Below, piece by piece: positions 32,963 to 46,342 of a stretch of 64,000 bases of DNA. The translations under genes and the position numbers were made by a program. The DNA comes from Dendrocalamus latiflorus (Eukaryota; Streptophyta; Magnoliopsida; Poales; Poaceae): positions 34,420,749 to 34,484,748 of the forward strand of contig CM029666.1 in NCBI GenBank assembly GCA_017311315.1, written 5' to 3'. The notes under the pieces were generated by a model that made no database searches, was not told where the DNA came from, and worked only from the letters and a program-made list of their open reading frames with translations. The number at the start of each line of letters is the position of its first letter. Positions within the stretch are counted from its first letter, which is position 1.

Positions 32963-35900
32963 TGTAGAGACCCGAATATGCAAATCCGGACTCTCCTGTG
33001 TATTCTGCACTAGTCCAGGATCACGCTAGTGCACACAGTATTAACAAAGATGAAATATCGAACATATCACCATTTACTAAGAAAAGACTCAAATATTATT
33101 AATAATTATCAGAGTGCGACCTTATGGCCAAGCTTACAATAGACTAGCCCGAAGGGCTTAACAAAAACTAGCAGCGGAAATCCAAAAGGAAGCGCAGCAG
33201 CCAATCGACACGCCCACGGGCTATCGAGTGGAGAACGAAGCCTAATCCGCGAAGACGTCGAAGTACTCTCCTTCTGGAACCTCCTGCTGGTGATACTCCT
33301 CCTCCTCAACTGAGCAACAGGGGCATAAAGCCGTGAGTACATTGGTACTCAGCAAGTCGTTTGTAACAAATGAATGCAATATAGTGTGCAGGGCTTAACA
33401 ATGGATAGCTGAAAGGTTAACTTTGCATAAAGCAACGATTTAAAGTAAATACAATAAATAGATTGAAAAGCGACTTTAACAAAAGACATTAAATAAATAA
33501 TCAAAGGAATTGAATATAACCACAAGTGAACTAACCATTCACTCCCCAGCTCAAACCAACCAGATTTCATAAAGACTCTACCCCTCGTGTGAAATCACCG
33601 AGCATTGTCCATGACCGAGGACACGGCTATTCGAATAGTTTTACCCTCTGCAGAGGTTGCACAACTGTACCCACACGATGTGATTAGCCTCGCGCTAAGG
33701 AAATCACAACAAGGCCTTTACAATGATCCATCTCCACCTGATCCCACTCGCTAAGGTTTCACCGTCGAGTAGGATAACCCCCTAGTCGATAATTGCCCCC
33801 TCTTGCGCCACAACAACATCGGTAGTAAAACCAAAGTGGAGACTTCACAAATTATTATGCCAGGTCTATCCCATACTAGACATGTGGTTTGCACGATTAA
33901 GCTCAGATCAATGGCGCACAAAGTTAAGTCCTTAAGAATTACCCAGGCGAAACATCCACATCCCAATGTGCAACTTGCACCCCCTTTACTGCACGATCAA
34001 TCGCCCAAGTGAAAACCAATTTTGTACAACCAACACCAATGACACTACCCATGCCATGGCAACAAGTTTTATAATCGTGGTTAACCACCACATTCAAGTA
34101 TATCATTAAGTCAAGATTAATTAACCACATGTGATGATGAACCCTTTCGCAAAATAAGCAAGGCTAAGCATTCTAATCGTACCAACCCAATGTGACAAAT
34201 AACATAGCATCACTAATTAAATTCCCGACCTAAGTTGACAATGGCATCAAGGTATTCCAACATATCAAGGAGGGAAATAACCAATTGGGACGATAACTAC
34301 CAATACAAGGGTTTGACTAAAAATAGCGATGCAAGATAATTTAAAACAAAATAATTAAATAATAGATTGCAAACTGGGTTCAACATGATCAAAGGACACG
34401 ACTTGCCTTGGCCTTGCTCAGTTGACAGCTCTTGATCTTTAAATCCAACTTCCGCTCCTTCGAACGCGTGATCTAACGAGAGAGAACGCAAATCGAAACA
34501 CAAAATAAAATCAAATAAAATTCAAATGAACTCCAAAAATTCTCAAACTTGAACCAAAGGATAGAGCTCAATTTTAGATGAATTTAGGAAAAAGAATCGG
34601 GTCAATCGGAGCTAGGACGAGGGAGAACCGGCTCTGGGAAGTTTTAAAACGGAGAAAAAGATTGTCTTCGGAAACCAACGTGGTCGGAGAGGGAGTTACG
34701 ACCACGGCTATCGCGGTCGGGAGGGTTACGACCACGGCAAACACGATCAATAGGGGTTACGACCACGTAGTCGCTCACGACCACGGTCGAAATTACGACC
34801 ATGAAGTCTTTTACGATCACGTTACCGTTTACGACCACAGAGAATGGCTTACGACTACTACGTAGAAGACTTTCGACTACGCAGAAGACTTTCGACTACG
34901 CAGAAGACTTACGACTACGCAGAAGACTTACGACTACGTAGAAGACTTTCGACTACGCAGAAGCTAACGACCACGTTGAATTGAGCGACTGAAACCGAGA
35001 GCTGCTACAGGTCTTACGACCACGTAGTCGAGCACATGACTACGATCACTCAGTCGAGATTACGACTACGTAGTCGAACCTACTACTTCGACCACACAGA
35101 GCAATCTACGACTACGACCACACGGGCGGCTACGACTGCACAGCGGCTACGACTACTCAGGCAGACTTACGACCATGAAGTCGTTTACGACCACATGATC
35201 GAACTTACCGGTGGCTTTACGACTTACGACTAAGGCTCTACAACGTAGTCGTAGAACCTTACGACCACACGGATCTACGACACACGGATCTACGACCACG
35301 GATGGCGGCGGGATCTGGTCGGCGGTGACTAGGGACGGTGGCGGGACTCACCGGCGACGGCGGATCGGCGAAGGCGAAACGACGGCGAGGACGACACGAC
35401 CTCGGGCTCCGGCACGACCACGGCAGCGGCTACGCGTACGACCACGGCTTTGGCGAGGCGCACGACCACAGCGGTGGCCGGCACGACTTCGGTTTGCGGC
35501 TCAACTCGGAGGCGAGGCTTGACTTGGGACGAGGGAGACACCAGGGGTTCGGGCCCTTTTATACCCGGTCGTAGAGGTGTCCTGGTCGGCCACGAGTACG
35601 AGTCCGGGTGGGATACGACCTGAGAGTCCCACTCGTATACGAGTACGACTTGCTAAAAGCGGGCGACTGCGATGCGGGGGCGGGGTTCTGGATGGCTGAC
35701 ACGCGGCGGGGGCGGAAGCTGTTGCGGCTCGACCGACTGGTTTTTCTTTTTCTTTTTCCAAAAATTCAAACAAATCATTTTGAGCTCTAGAAAATAGCAA
35801 ATAAATCCAGAAAAATCCCAGAAAAATCCAGAAAATCCCTTGAGACTCAAGGAACTCAAATAAAATACTTTTGGCACATTTTAATGTTTAACTTAATCAT

Positions 35901-36016
35901 ATTAAATCCTTTTAATTCATAAAGATTTCATTTAAGTTTTAATTAATTCCAGAAAAATTCAAATGGTGAATTTTATTTCGAAAGCTTCAAAAGGCTCTGA
36001 AAGTCAGGATGTTACA
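32963..36016 (-). repeat. 5' LTR of the Tekay-type element
   Basis: The 3054-bp partner of 24696-27749. Palindrome block at 33627-33665, U5 hairpin at 33006-33033, CGACCAC-rich block at 34677-35507. Followed by CTGCA at 36017-36021. Confidence 0.95.
33006..33033 (-). other. U5 hairpin, 5' LTR of the Tekay-type element
   Basis: Perfect 8-bp stem TGCACTAG / CTAGTGCA around a 12-nt loop, 43 bp from the LTR end. Confidence 0.78.
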
Positions 36017-39000
36017 CTGCATCTCCATCACAGCTCTCCACAAAAGCGTAGCCAACGAGCGAAATCAAGACACTAGTGCACCGATAATTGTGCACATGCA
36101 GCAGCTAGAGGTACCCTAGATTCAGCTCCCTCCCACTTTCCTGCGGATCCGAGGTCTGGAGACCACCCCGCACCGAGTAATTAACACTATCTCTGGTGGG
36201 TTGTCCTTGGATTTCTCCTCCGAAAAGCAGTGAAAGACCTATGTCCGACGGATACATCACGTGGCGGCATATCTGACGCAACTACCTCTGGAGTGGGCCT
36301 GCACGGACATCACATTCACAATGGAGGATGCCACGGGGGTATATTCCCCCACTAGGATCCCTTGGTTATCGTAGCCAACATCGCTGGTTCCGAGGTGCGA
36401 TGAGTTTGATTGATGGCGGAAGCTTCGCGAACCTCCTGTTCGCAGAAAGCTTCAACCGAATGGGCCTCCCCTGTAGCAGGCTAGCACCGGCCCTGCGTAC
36501 CCTTGCAAGGCTTCAGCGGGTGTCCGGTCAATGCCATTGGGCAAATAACGCTCGAAGTGCTTTTCGAACAGGGGGACGCAGCAGGTACGAAGTTGTCACC
36601 TTCGACGTAGTTGATCTGCCATACCCATATAATGCCATCTTGGGGAGGGTCATCCTCAACATATTTAGTGCTATCCCGCACTACAACTACATCTGTATAA
36701 AGCTCCCTAGCCCCGAAGGAGTAATCACAATCCTAGGCGACCAAGATCTTGCATGATAAATTGAAGTTGGCGCACGAAGCCCACACTGAAAAATCCATGC
36801 AATGAGCAATGGCATCACCCCACTGTCTGCTTTCGGGTGGACACCCAATCCAAGGCCAGGTGGAGATGTGAAGACAATCTCGCTCCAGCTGGAGGACCCA
36901 ACGCAGCGGGTGTCGATCGAAGTTGGCCTCACCTTGGAGGCAAAACAACAGCTTGTGGCTATGCTTCGTGAGAATGCAGACATCTTTGCATGGTCACCTA
37001 GCGACATTGGGGGAGTCGACCATTCTGTCATCAAGCACAAGCTAGCAGTGTGCCCCGACACGAAGCCAATCAAGCAACGAATGAGGTGGATGTTCGCTGA
37101 CTGCCAAGAGGCTGCCAAGGTGAAGGTGGCCAAGCTAAAGTCCTCCAGCAACATCAGGGAAGTCATCCACCCCGAATGGCTCGCCAACCTCGTCCTGGTA
37201 AAGAAATCTAATGGGGCTTGACGCATGTGTGTCAACTTCACCAATCTCAACAAGGTGTGCCCCAAGGACAACTACCCACTGTCATGAATTGATTAGCTGG
37301 TCGATGCGACGTCTGGATGCAAAATGATGAGTTTCCTAGACACGTACTTTGGATACCACCAGGTGTTGATGGCAAGAGAGGACGAGGCGAAGACCAGCTT
37401 CATTATCCTGGGTGGCACATACTATTTCGTTTGGATTCCCTTCAAGCTAAAGAACATCAGAGCCACGTTCACCAGGCTCATCGCACTTGTCCTCACAATT
37501 GGGATGGAACATCGAAGCCTATGTTGATGATAATGTTGTAAAAAGCCTCCGATTGATGACCCACTAGGAGGACCTTCAAGAGACGTTCGACAACCTCCGG
37601 TAAGCGGGCCTAAAGCTAAACCCAGAAAAATGTGTCTTCGGGGTCCAGGTAGGCAAACTTCTCGAGTTCCTAGTCTCTGGGTGAGGAATCGCAGCCAACC
37701 CTAATAAAATTGATGACATACTGATCATGGAGCCTCCAAGGACCACTTGGGAGGTCCAGAGGCTCACATGTTGCCTATCTACCCTTAGTCGCTTCCTCTC
37801 TAGCGGGCAGAGCGTGTGCTATCTTTCTTCAAAACATTGCATGGATTGGGTAATTTTTGGTGGACAAACGAGTGTACGCAAGCCTTCCAGGACTTAAAGG
37901 TACACCTTACCAAGCTCCCCCACCTCGTATGTTCGACACCAGAGGCTCCGCTCTTATTATACCTCACAACAACCCCCTCGCTATCAGTGCAATTCTCGTG
38001 CTAGAGGAAGGCCCCACATAGCAGCCAATATACTATGTGTCGGAGGCCCTTCAGGGAGCCAAGACGTGATACACTGAGCTTGAGAAGCTTGCATATGCTC
38101 TACTCATGGCTTCGTGCAAGCTGCGGCACTACTTCATGGAGCATAGCATCACAGTGCCCTTGTCATTCCCTCTAGGGGGAATGTTGCGGAACAAGGAGTT
38201 GATCAGCCGCATTGGCAAGTAGGTAGCTGAGCTCACCCCCTTCTTTATCACGCATGTTGTGCGAGCCACCATCAAGTCGTAGGTGCTGGCAAACTTTTGT
38301 GGCGGAATAGACCCCCAGCAACCAATAGTCCTACGACTAGCCCCCTGAACTGATATGGTCGCTGCACACAGATGGGGCCTATTGTGCTACCAGAGCTAGC
38401 ATGGGGTCATCATGATAATTCTCGAAGGATGACCAACAATATCGTGGAGTATGAGGCCCTCCTTTTTGCACTATGCAAGGCGAAGGACCTTGGGGCATGG
38501 AGAGTGCGCGTACACACCGATTCCCACCTCCTCACGTTGCATATGACAAGAGTTACCAATTCAAGGACCCCTACTTGACTAAGTACCTCACGGTAGTCCG
38601 AGCCAGGGAACACCATTTCCTGGGAATTTTCATCAAGTTAATACCTCGGGTCGAAAATGCAGAAGCAGACATTTTAGCAAAACTTGCTAGCTAGGGGAGA
38701 GAGCCACCAGTGGGGGCCTTCTTCGAAGTACTCAAGGCTGTGGCTGTACCTTCTGAATAGGCACAGGCAGTCGAAGTACTACATGTCACCCAAGATGATG
38801 ACTTGAGACAACCCATTGTCACTTACCTACAACGCGGAGACGAGTCGGACAGCCCATGCCAAGCGCTAAGGATGATGCACTGAGCAAGAACCTTCAACTC
38901 ATTGACGACATCCTCTACAAACATGGAGTTTGTGCCCTGCTCCTTAATTGCCTCTCGTGGCACAAAGGCCAGGAGCTACTTGCTGAAATGCACACCGGGC

Positions 39001-40020
39001 TATGTGGATCACACTTAGGCCCACCAGCCCTCATCAAAAAAGCTTTTCGCTAAGGCTTCTACTGGCTGATAGCAACAACCGATGCAAAGGAGCTCATCTA
39101 GTGATGTCAGGGATGCCAATGGACAGGGTTGTTCAGCAAGCCCCACCTACTCCCCTTCAATCGATCCTCCTATGTGGTCGCTCGCGCGATGGGGCATCGA
39201 CATCATCGGTCCCCTGTCACACACCCCAAGAGATCACAAGTTTGTCATCGTCGTCTACGACTACTTCTCCAAGTGGGTTGAAGCTGTATCCCTTGCCAAG
39301 ATCACCTCACGGCAGTCCAGAAGTTCCTGTGGTAGAACATTATTTGTCGATTCTGAGTCCCTCAAGAGATGACTGTGTATAATGACCAACAATTTGAAGC
39401 TAACATGTTCCATGAGTATTACGAACGCATGGGCATCAAGTTGTGCTACGCCTCCGTCAAGCACCCATAGTCCAACGGGGTCGTCAAGCGCACGAATGGC
39501 ACCATCTCTGATGGCATTAAAAAATGGTTGGTAGGCCTCCCCAAAGGGAAAGTGGCCCGAAGAGTTACCAAAGGTCCTTCGGTCAATGAGGACAATAGTC
39601 TCTCACCTGATAGGCTTCACCCTATTCCAGTTGCTCTACAAAGATGAGGCCATGACCCTGAAGGAACTCAAGGCAAAGTCACACAGGGTGGTAACCCCTC
39701 TGACGACGGACGAGTGCCGTGTATCAATCAACCTCATCGATGGAGAATGGATGCAAGCCACGCTCAACATCGCGAAGTATCTCCGCATAACAATGGCATC
39801 GTATAATAAGAAAGTTAGGCCACGGAGCCTTTCGGTGGGGGACCTCATCCTCAAAAAGTCACTCTACTCCGTGATAGCAAGCAAGCTGGAATCCAAATAG
39901 GAGGGGCCCCTACATAGTCACTGATTCGTTGTGAGCATGCTCATATCACCTTTCAACCATCGACATTGTCCGCCTTAAACACACATGGAACAGGGACCGC
40001 CTTCGCCGGTACTACACATA
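36017..40020 (+). pseudogene. Decayed protease-RT-RNase H-integrase of the Tat element
   Basis: Continues the element cut at 24695. Protease is readable at about 36390-36756 (LIDGGSFANLLFAESF, with a GGS active-site context). Reverse transcriptase starts about 36802, includes HPEWLANLVLVKKSNG and breaks at 37219. RNase H traces lie at about 38050-38700 and integrase at about 38860-39980 (GIDIIGPL, VYDYFSKWVEAV). Where Tat integrases have the catalytic glutamate before RTN, this copy reads NGVVKRTN. Many stops and frame changes in every domain show long inactivity. The stretch near 39960-40020 matches the usual integrase end. Confidence 0.85.
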
Positions 40021-40129
40021 GCCATCAGCATAGAGACGGCCCTAGAGGGTGCGGATGTACAGTTTTGTAATCAAGAAAGCATACACATGCAAACAGGGGC
40101 AATAAAACATCTTGTTGACCCCCCATAGA

Positions 40130-40835
40130 AAATCCCCTTTGAATTAGGTAAATAGAGCGTGGAGCCCAACTCCACGAAATATAAATAGAGCATGGAGCCC
40201 CAAGGCTCTGAGCCAAACTCTGCGAAGCATGAAGCACCGGGACTCAGGTCCCAGGCCACTCTATGGAGTATAAATAGAGCACGGAGCCCCTGTGCTCTAC
40301 ACCAAATTCTGTGGAGTATAAAGTGCTAGGACTTAGGTCCTGGGCCACTCTACGGAGTATAAATAGAGCGCAAAGCCACTGGGCTCCACGCCAAACTCTA
40401 CGGAGCATTAAGTGCTGAGACCCTCATGCATTGACAGGCTCCACACCAAACTCTACAAAGTATAAACAAAGTGCAGCATCGACAGGCTCCACGCCAAACT
40501 CTACAGAGTATAAATAAAGCGTAGGGTCAATGGACCCATGCAAACTCTGTGGAGTATAAAGTGTCGGGGCCCTCGTGCATCCAGGGCCACTCTTCGAAGT
40601 ATAATAGAGCACGGATTCCCTGGGCTCTGTGGCAAACTCTGCAGAGTATAAAGCACTGGGATTCTTAGGTCCTGGGCTACTCTTCAGAGTATAAATAAAT
40701 CGCAAGGCCCCTAGGCTCTACGCCAAACTCTGCGAATTATAAAGCACTAGGACTCTCAGGTCCTGACCACTCGTCAGACATTAAATTGAGCATGGAGCCC
40801 CTTCTCTCTGCTCCAAACTCTACGAAGTGTAAATA
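40130..40835 (+). repeat. Imperfect tandem repeat, about 96-bp unit
   Basis: Roughly seven diverged units containing GGAGTATAAATAGAGC, a CTCTACGCCAAACTCT-type segment and a second AGTATAAAG. It lies directly after the Tat integrase, where this lineage often carries non-coding repeats. Confidence 0.8.
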
Positions 40836-40864
40836 GAAAATGGAGCCCCAAGGCTCCCTACCAA

Positions 40865-41525
40865 GCGCATTAAGGCTTGGCTTCATCGACTATGGGTCCA
40901 AAGTAAAGGGATGGAGCGCACGAACCAAGCGTCATCCTAGGGCCCGGCTTCATCAACCTTGAGTTTGAAGTATGGGGATGGAGCATGCAAACCTAGTGTC
41001 ATCCTAAGGCCTGGCTTTGTCAACCCTGAGCACAAAGTTTGGGGATGGAGCGCACAAACCTAGCATCGTCCTAAGGCCTAGCTTCATCGACCCTGAGTTT
41101 GAAGTATGGGGACAAAGTGCGTGAACCTAGTGTCATCCCAAGGCCCGGCTTCATTGACCCTGATTCAAAAGTATGGGGATGGGGCACATGAACCTAGCAT
41201 CGTCCTAAGGCCCGGATTCATCGACCCTAAGTCTGAAGTATGGGGACGGAGCACGCGATCCTAGCGTCGTCCCAAGGGCTAGCTTTGTTAACCCTGAGTC
41301 CAAAGTATGGGGATGGAGCACGTGAACCTAGCGTCATCCTAAGGCCCGACTTCGTTGACCTTTGAGTCCAAAGCATGGGGATGGAACATGTGAACCTAGC
41401 ATTGTCCTAAGGCCCGGCTTCGTTGACCCTGAGCCCAAAGTATTGGGATGGAGCACGTGAGCCTAGCATCATCCTAAGGCCTAGCTTCATTGACCCTGAG
41501 TCCAAAGATTTGGGAACTGAGCGTG
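40865..41525 (+). repeat. Tandem repeat, 67-bp unit, about ten copies
   Basis: Units such as that starting at 41089 contain AAGTATGGGGATGGAGCAC and CCTAGCATCGTCCTAAGGCC. Two adjacent units were counted at exactly 67 bp. There are no spacers between units, so it is not a CRISPR array. Confidence 0.85.
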
Positions 41526-44500
41526 TAGGCCCTCCCTATGCCCAAGAAGCATCCCCTTTGACCATAATTCTGAACACAGCATGAGTGCGCAAGCGCATTA
41601 GGGGGAATAGCTTTGCCTCCATAAAAAAAAGTTCTTCAAGTACAAGCAGATACGAGTCACCCCAAACAACGTCATTCCCTGCCCCCTCCCTCTGGAGGAC
41701 ATGCCCTCATTCGGTCTCACCAGTCTCAACCTTTATGTAAGCGTCTGGGAGGGCATGTGGCCTAGGCTCGAAGCCTACCTAGAATCGTAGCAAGTCCTCT
41801 GCATGGAGCCAGCGATAGAGCCCTTTTTGATGCAAGCACTCAATTATGGAGTGATGATCTTCATCGAGCTCCTGCCAAGGAAGACATGGACTGAAATCAC
41901 CAAAGCGAGTAGGACCCAAACAATACAAGGCTTTATGCCTTAACAAACTAGTCGAATCGGCACAAGCATGTTCCCGTATCACAAAAGATATATAGATTAC
42001 AAAGGCCCTATACGAAGGGTCTGTCGTGACAAAAGACTATAGACTAGTGCAAGGGTGAGGCGACATCACACCTGATGGGCGACCTCCACGGGCTTCCTAC
42101 TGGACGAGTGCTAAAAGACCACTTCACCAAGCCACGTCCCCAACTTGATAGCAGCTCCAAGAGCGCGTCAGAGGGACACCTTCGCTGCTGCATCACCTAG
42201 GTACTCCCACAGGTTCTGTCAAAAGGAGCAAGAAGAGCACCAGGTGACATGGATGTGTGAAGCATAGTGGTATTCCCCGGCGGAAGGTCCAGAGATGGGT
42301 CTGCCAGCTGGGCCACATGCTCACATCCACGAACGTGAAGAAGACCAAGAAGTATCTGCATAGTCACGAATGAGCAGTGGTCCCTATACACATGGGTGGC
42401 CCTCATGGAAAGCAGTGAAACAACCCTCATACGCCGTATATATGCTTCCTTAGAGATCCTCTGGCCCATACGAAATCAGCAGGACTTCAACCGCAAGGTT
42501 TGTTAGGGTTGCCTCCAGGCTTTGCATAGCCTCCCATGCCGTCACTAAGCATTGATCACGGAGCTTGTGACTATCCATAACCTCAGGCCACAACCGGTCT
42601 GTTTCCCCCTCCGACGTGGCCATTTGCTAGAAAACATTTGCCTTCTTCTCGGCGACACAGGCATGGTTCTAGGTTGTAGTAGCCTTCGTGGCCTCCAACA
42701 CCTTCACCCATTTGACCTCAAGGAAGTGGACGTGGCTCTCGCACTCCTCCAAAGACTACTGAAGGGCATCGGCTTTGGCTCGGGATGAGCTCAGTTGCTC
42801 CTGCAAGCTTGACACCTCCTGGAGCATGACCGCTCGGGCTGATCACGCCAAAGCAATAGCCTACGAAGCATAATGTGTTGCAATTATGGGCAAAAGAAAA
42901 GCAATGGCTGCAGACCTGCAGTGGGTCAAGCGTACCTTTGTCTCGCTCGCCTCTAATGCTCCAAAAATAGCTCAGGTCTACATGATAGTAGGGCGCTCCG
43001 ATCAAGGCCGGTGTCCAAATGATCCACGATGGCGCCAAGCAGTTGGAGGACATCCGACGGAGGGACAAAGTCTCCAACCAAGAACCTCCTAGGTTCTACC
43101 CCACATTTGCAGCTAGACCCTCCTAGGATGCCACCTCTAGGACGGTCACCTCTGCGGCTTCCGCATGCGAGTTGCCCCCTCCCCGAGCCCCTTCCCTATT
43201 CCATGGACTCCCCACTAGCATGCGCAACTCCACCACCAAAGTCACGGGAGGTGCTGACAAACATGATTGGATAAGGGAGCATAGCGGGGATAGTCACGTA
43301 AAGTCCCTAGAACAAAAGAGCCCTTACCTGCGATGCACGGATCAATGCTTGTGCCCGCCACCTTGCCTTCAGTGCCACCAGTGTTTCCCTTAATGGGCGT
43401 TGTCGCTTCAGGCACTAGGGGCCAGCTCGGGAGTGGCAGCATGCCATCCTTCGAGCTCGAGACTTGGTTCGGTACCCGCAAAGCAAAATAAAATCCCTCT
43501 GACCCCACTGGAGGGGAACTTAGGCAAGCCCGCTTTGTTGGCTGGCATGATGAAGTCGATAAAGTGCACGCTATCAGAACCAGCAGGGTTGCCACCGAGA
43601 TCGATGAGGGGCCCATACCCTTGGCTTTTGTAGGGCCCACCACACTAGCCACACCAAGGGCCGGGCCCTCCAAGTTTGTAGATCACCCCTCCTCGAGGGG
43701 CGCCTCATGACACTCCACCATAGCGGAGCCCGATGCGCCGAGGACTCGTAAGTACTCGTTAGTATTGTCATCCTCACCTTCATCTCCACCACCAATGCCC
43801 TCCACCTCGCCACTCCCACCCTCCACCGCAAAGTCATCAGACTCACTAAGCCCGCTCAGGTGAGCCTCCGACTTGGTAGGGTCAAGAGGAGCCAAGGAAA
43901 CGGGTGTAGCCACGGTTACCGAGGAAGGCCCCCCGCTTCGACCACACCTACGCAGTCGACCGAGTCGTTGTCCTCATGTCTGCTCGTGTCATGCACGTGG
44001 CCACTACTCGGGGCTGGCACAAGACACTCGGGCACCTCGAGGCCTAAGGCATCGCACACACGGTTGATGTGGGACCCCCGCAGTCACCATGGCATGAAGG
44101 TCATGCTTCTTGTGGATGTACAACCCCAGGAACATATAGGCAATACGCTACACCTCCGCCTATGACAGCACTACGAACACAACGGATCAAACTACACCGA
44201 GATGCATTTACCAACAAAGCCATCACCTGGAAGTGTGAAAACTCACCATGAACCACATGCCTCTCCAGAGCCATCAGTGAAGGGCAAACGCCATCTTGTC
44301 GGGGCTCGCCTACTCGTACCTCCCAGTGGTGAGCCAGCGGGGACAGCTAGAACATGGAAAACTCTTTGGCAGAGTGCCACATATTCAGTCAAAGGGCTAC
44401 CGCTCAGATCTTCCAAAGCCATGCCTCGTCATCCCAGTCCAGCACCACCAAAGGTGTCTGGATGAAGTTCAAGGTGCATCCGGTAAACCAAAGGCTGCTA

Positions 44501-44550
44501 TCATGCTCAATCTGGTGGTAGAACTAGTACTCCATCCAATGAGACTCCAT
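41526..44550 (-). pseudogene. Antisense ORF remnants in the 3' region of the Tat element
   Basis: Broken frames on the minus strand at 43913-43683, 43673-43242, 42469-42197 and 41982-41779 (ending GLYRWLHAEDLLRF) look like pieces of one decayed reading frame running opposite to pol. Grass Tat-lineage elements such as Grande are known for an extra ORF between integrase and the 3' LTR, sometimes antisense; the link is by position only. No domain is recognised. The plus-strand frames here show no better coding signal. Confidence 0.4.
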
Positions 44551-44990
44551 GGACTATTCTCATAGTCATAGACTTCATGGACTATTGTCATAGTCATAGA
44601 CTTCGCGGTCTGTTATCATAGTCATAGGCTTCATGATCAGTTGTCTTAGGCTTGGCGATCGGTTGCCATAGGCTTCACAGTTGATACTTGTAGACTTCGA
44701 GTACTTCAATTATAGTGATCTTCGAGTACCTCAAGTACTCATGTCTGATGGGCCAGTGGTCTGATCGGCCTATGCATGATGGTCAGACTAGTGTTACTGG
44801 CAGTTGTTGCTACAGTACTCAGTCGGTAGTTTGTGCTATAGTAACTGATTGGTGGTCGATGGTACAGTGATTGGTTGATGGTTGGTAGTCGTAGATTGGT
44901 AGTACTATGATACTTGTGATTCCTAAGTGTTCTAAGTAGTTGTAATTCTCGAGTATTTATGGTTTTCGAGTACTTGTTGGGCAAGCGGTC
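44550..44990. repeat. Short degenerate repeats
   Basis: Repeated CATAGTCATAGACTTC-type words (44560-44700) followed by TGGTCTGATCGGCC and GTAGTC words. Purpose unknown; no coding signal. Confidence 0.5.
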
Positions 44991-46104
44991 TGACTGGCCT
45001 GTGCATAGTGATCATACCAATTGTTCTGAGTGGTCTGAGGTTGATTTATGGAGAGCATGGAATTGTGATCATGAATGACTTGGTTCATGTTGATAGATGA
45101 TCAAAGATGTGGTTTGCATGTGTGGATTAATGTTGGTCAAGTTAGGAAGAACTTGTATCGGGAAACATGTTCTTTGGTCTTTGCATGTGCAGGTTGGCGT
45201 GGAGATGGTCAAGGTCGGTAACGAGGAGGACTAGGACTAGAATAGGGGAATCTGAGGTCCAGGCGGTCGAGGATGTCATGAGATAGCCGAGCTCACGCTA
45301 GAGCACGTGGACATCAAAGGTGGATGATGCGTGGAGAAGCTATGGGAGGTGCGGTCCTGGAGGCTTCGATACGTGACGTGGATGATGCATGATAAAGATA
45401 CAGGAGGTGCGATCCTAGAGGCTTTGTCATGTAATGAGTTAGGAGTTGTGGAAGGAGTCCATAACTAGGAATGGTTAGATATTGGAAAACCCATATTCGG
45501 AAGGGTTTCAGGTCCTTTGATTTTCGAAACGGGTAGAGTTTGATGTTCGGGTTTAAATTGGACATGATTTAGAACATTAGCCTATAAAAACAGGGAGATG
45601 CTAAGGGTTAATGTAAGGAAAAGGAAGCTTTAGTTTTTGGTAAGGGCTTTTAGAGGTGCTTGTGAGGGCACTTTGTAAATCCACGAAAATCTAACAATAA
45701 ACATCATTTGGATCAATCTGATTCTTGGTTTGCTCGAAAAGTGCTGGTGTTTGCAGTTGGATCAAAGCGTATGACCACGTGCAAAGGTTCTCAAGAGGTT
45801 ATGCTCCTGGTGTTGACGATTTTGAGTGCATTCAATTTGATCGAAGATCAAAGTTGAGCGATTGAGAGAACGGTTGAACACTAGACGATCAAGCGAGCAG
45901 CTGAGCATCGAGTGGTCGAAACCTTCATTAAGTACTTTGAGATTTCAAAAAGCAGAGGCAATCATTCACCCCCTCTGATTGCGGTATTTGATCTTACAAG
46001 GCCTTTAGATTAGGTAGTGGGCCTTAGGGCAAGCCCAATAGCATAGGGTTACTTATATAAAGGAATATACTGATTTATCCTCACCTTCTGCAATTATTGG
46101 GGGT
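44991..46104. other. Unassigned repeat-like sequence
   Basis: No gene and no clear LTR termini seen. Words such as GATCAAGCGAGCAGC and AGTGCTGGTGTTTGCAG suggest retroelement debris, but I cannot assign it. Confidence 0.4.
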
Positions 46105-46342
46105 AGGATGCGAATTTCCCATTCCGCCCTATTCTTGTATATAAATCCCTAGGGGGTATAAGAGAGGGCCAGATCCACTCATTTTACTTACTAGGTCTCA
46201 CTCTCCCACTGTTAGCTCTCTCTAGGATGCGAATTTCCCATTCTGCCCTATTCTTGTATATAAATCCCCAGGGGGTTTGAGGGAGGGCCAGATTCACTCA
46301 TTTTACTCACTAGGTCTCACTCTCCCACTGTTAGCTCTCTCT
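46105..46342 (+). repeat. 119-bp tandem duplication containing a TATA box
   Basis: Two copies, 46105-46223 and 46224-46342, about 93 percent alike. Each contains TATATAAAT (46138-46146 and 46257-46265) and a CTCACTCTCCCACTGTTAGC segment. It looks like a duplicated core promoter, perhaps of an LTR. Confidence 0.8.

Larger units (their letters stand above)
24696..36016 (-). mobile_element. Complete Tekay/Del-type Ty3/gypsy element, 11.3 kb
   Basis: Two 3054-bp LTRs (24696-27749 and 32963-36016, about 16 differences seen by eye, roughly 0.5 percent), target duplication CTGCA, primer binding site beside the right LTR, polypurine tract beside the left LTR and one long Gag-Pol frame broken by a single stop in Gag. 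It lies nested in the Tat element between its gag and protease regions and is clearly younger than its host. Confidence 0.97.

Noticed and set aside
40865..41525. Possible CRISPR-like array
   Set aside because: Units of 67 bp abut without spacers and drift as ordinary tandem repeats; the genome is a plant.
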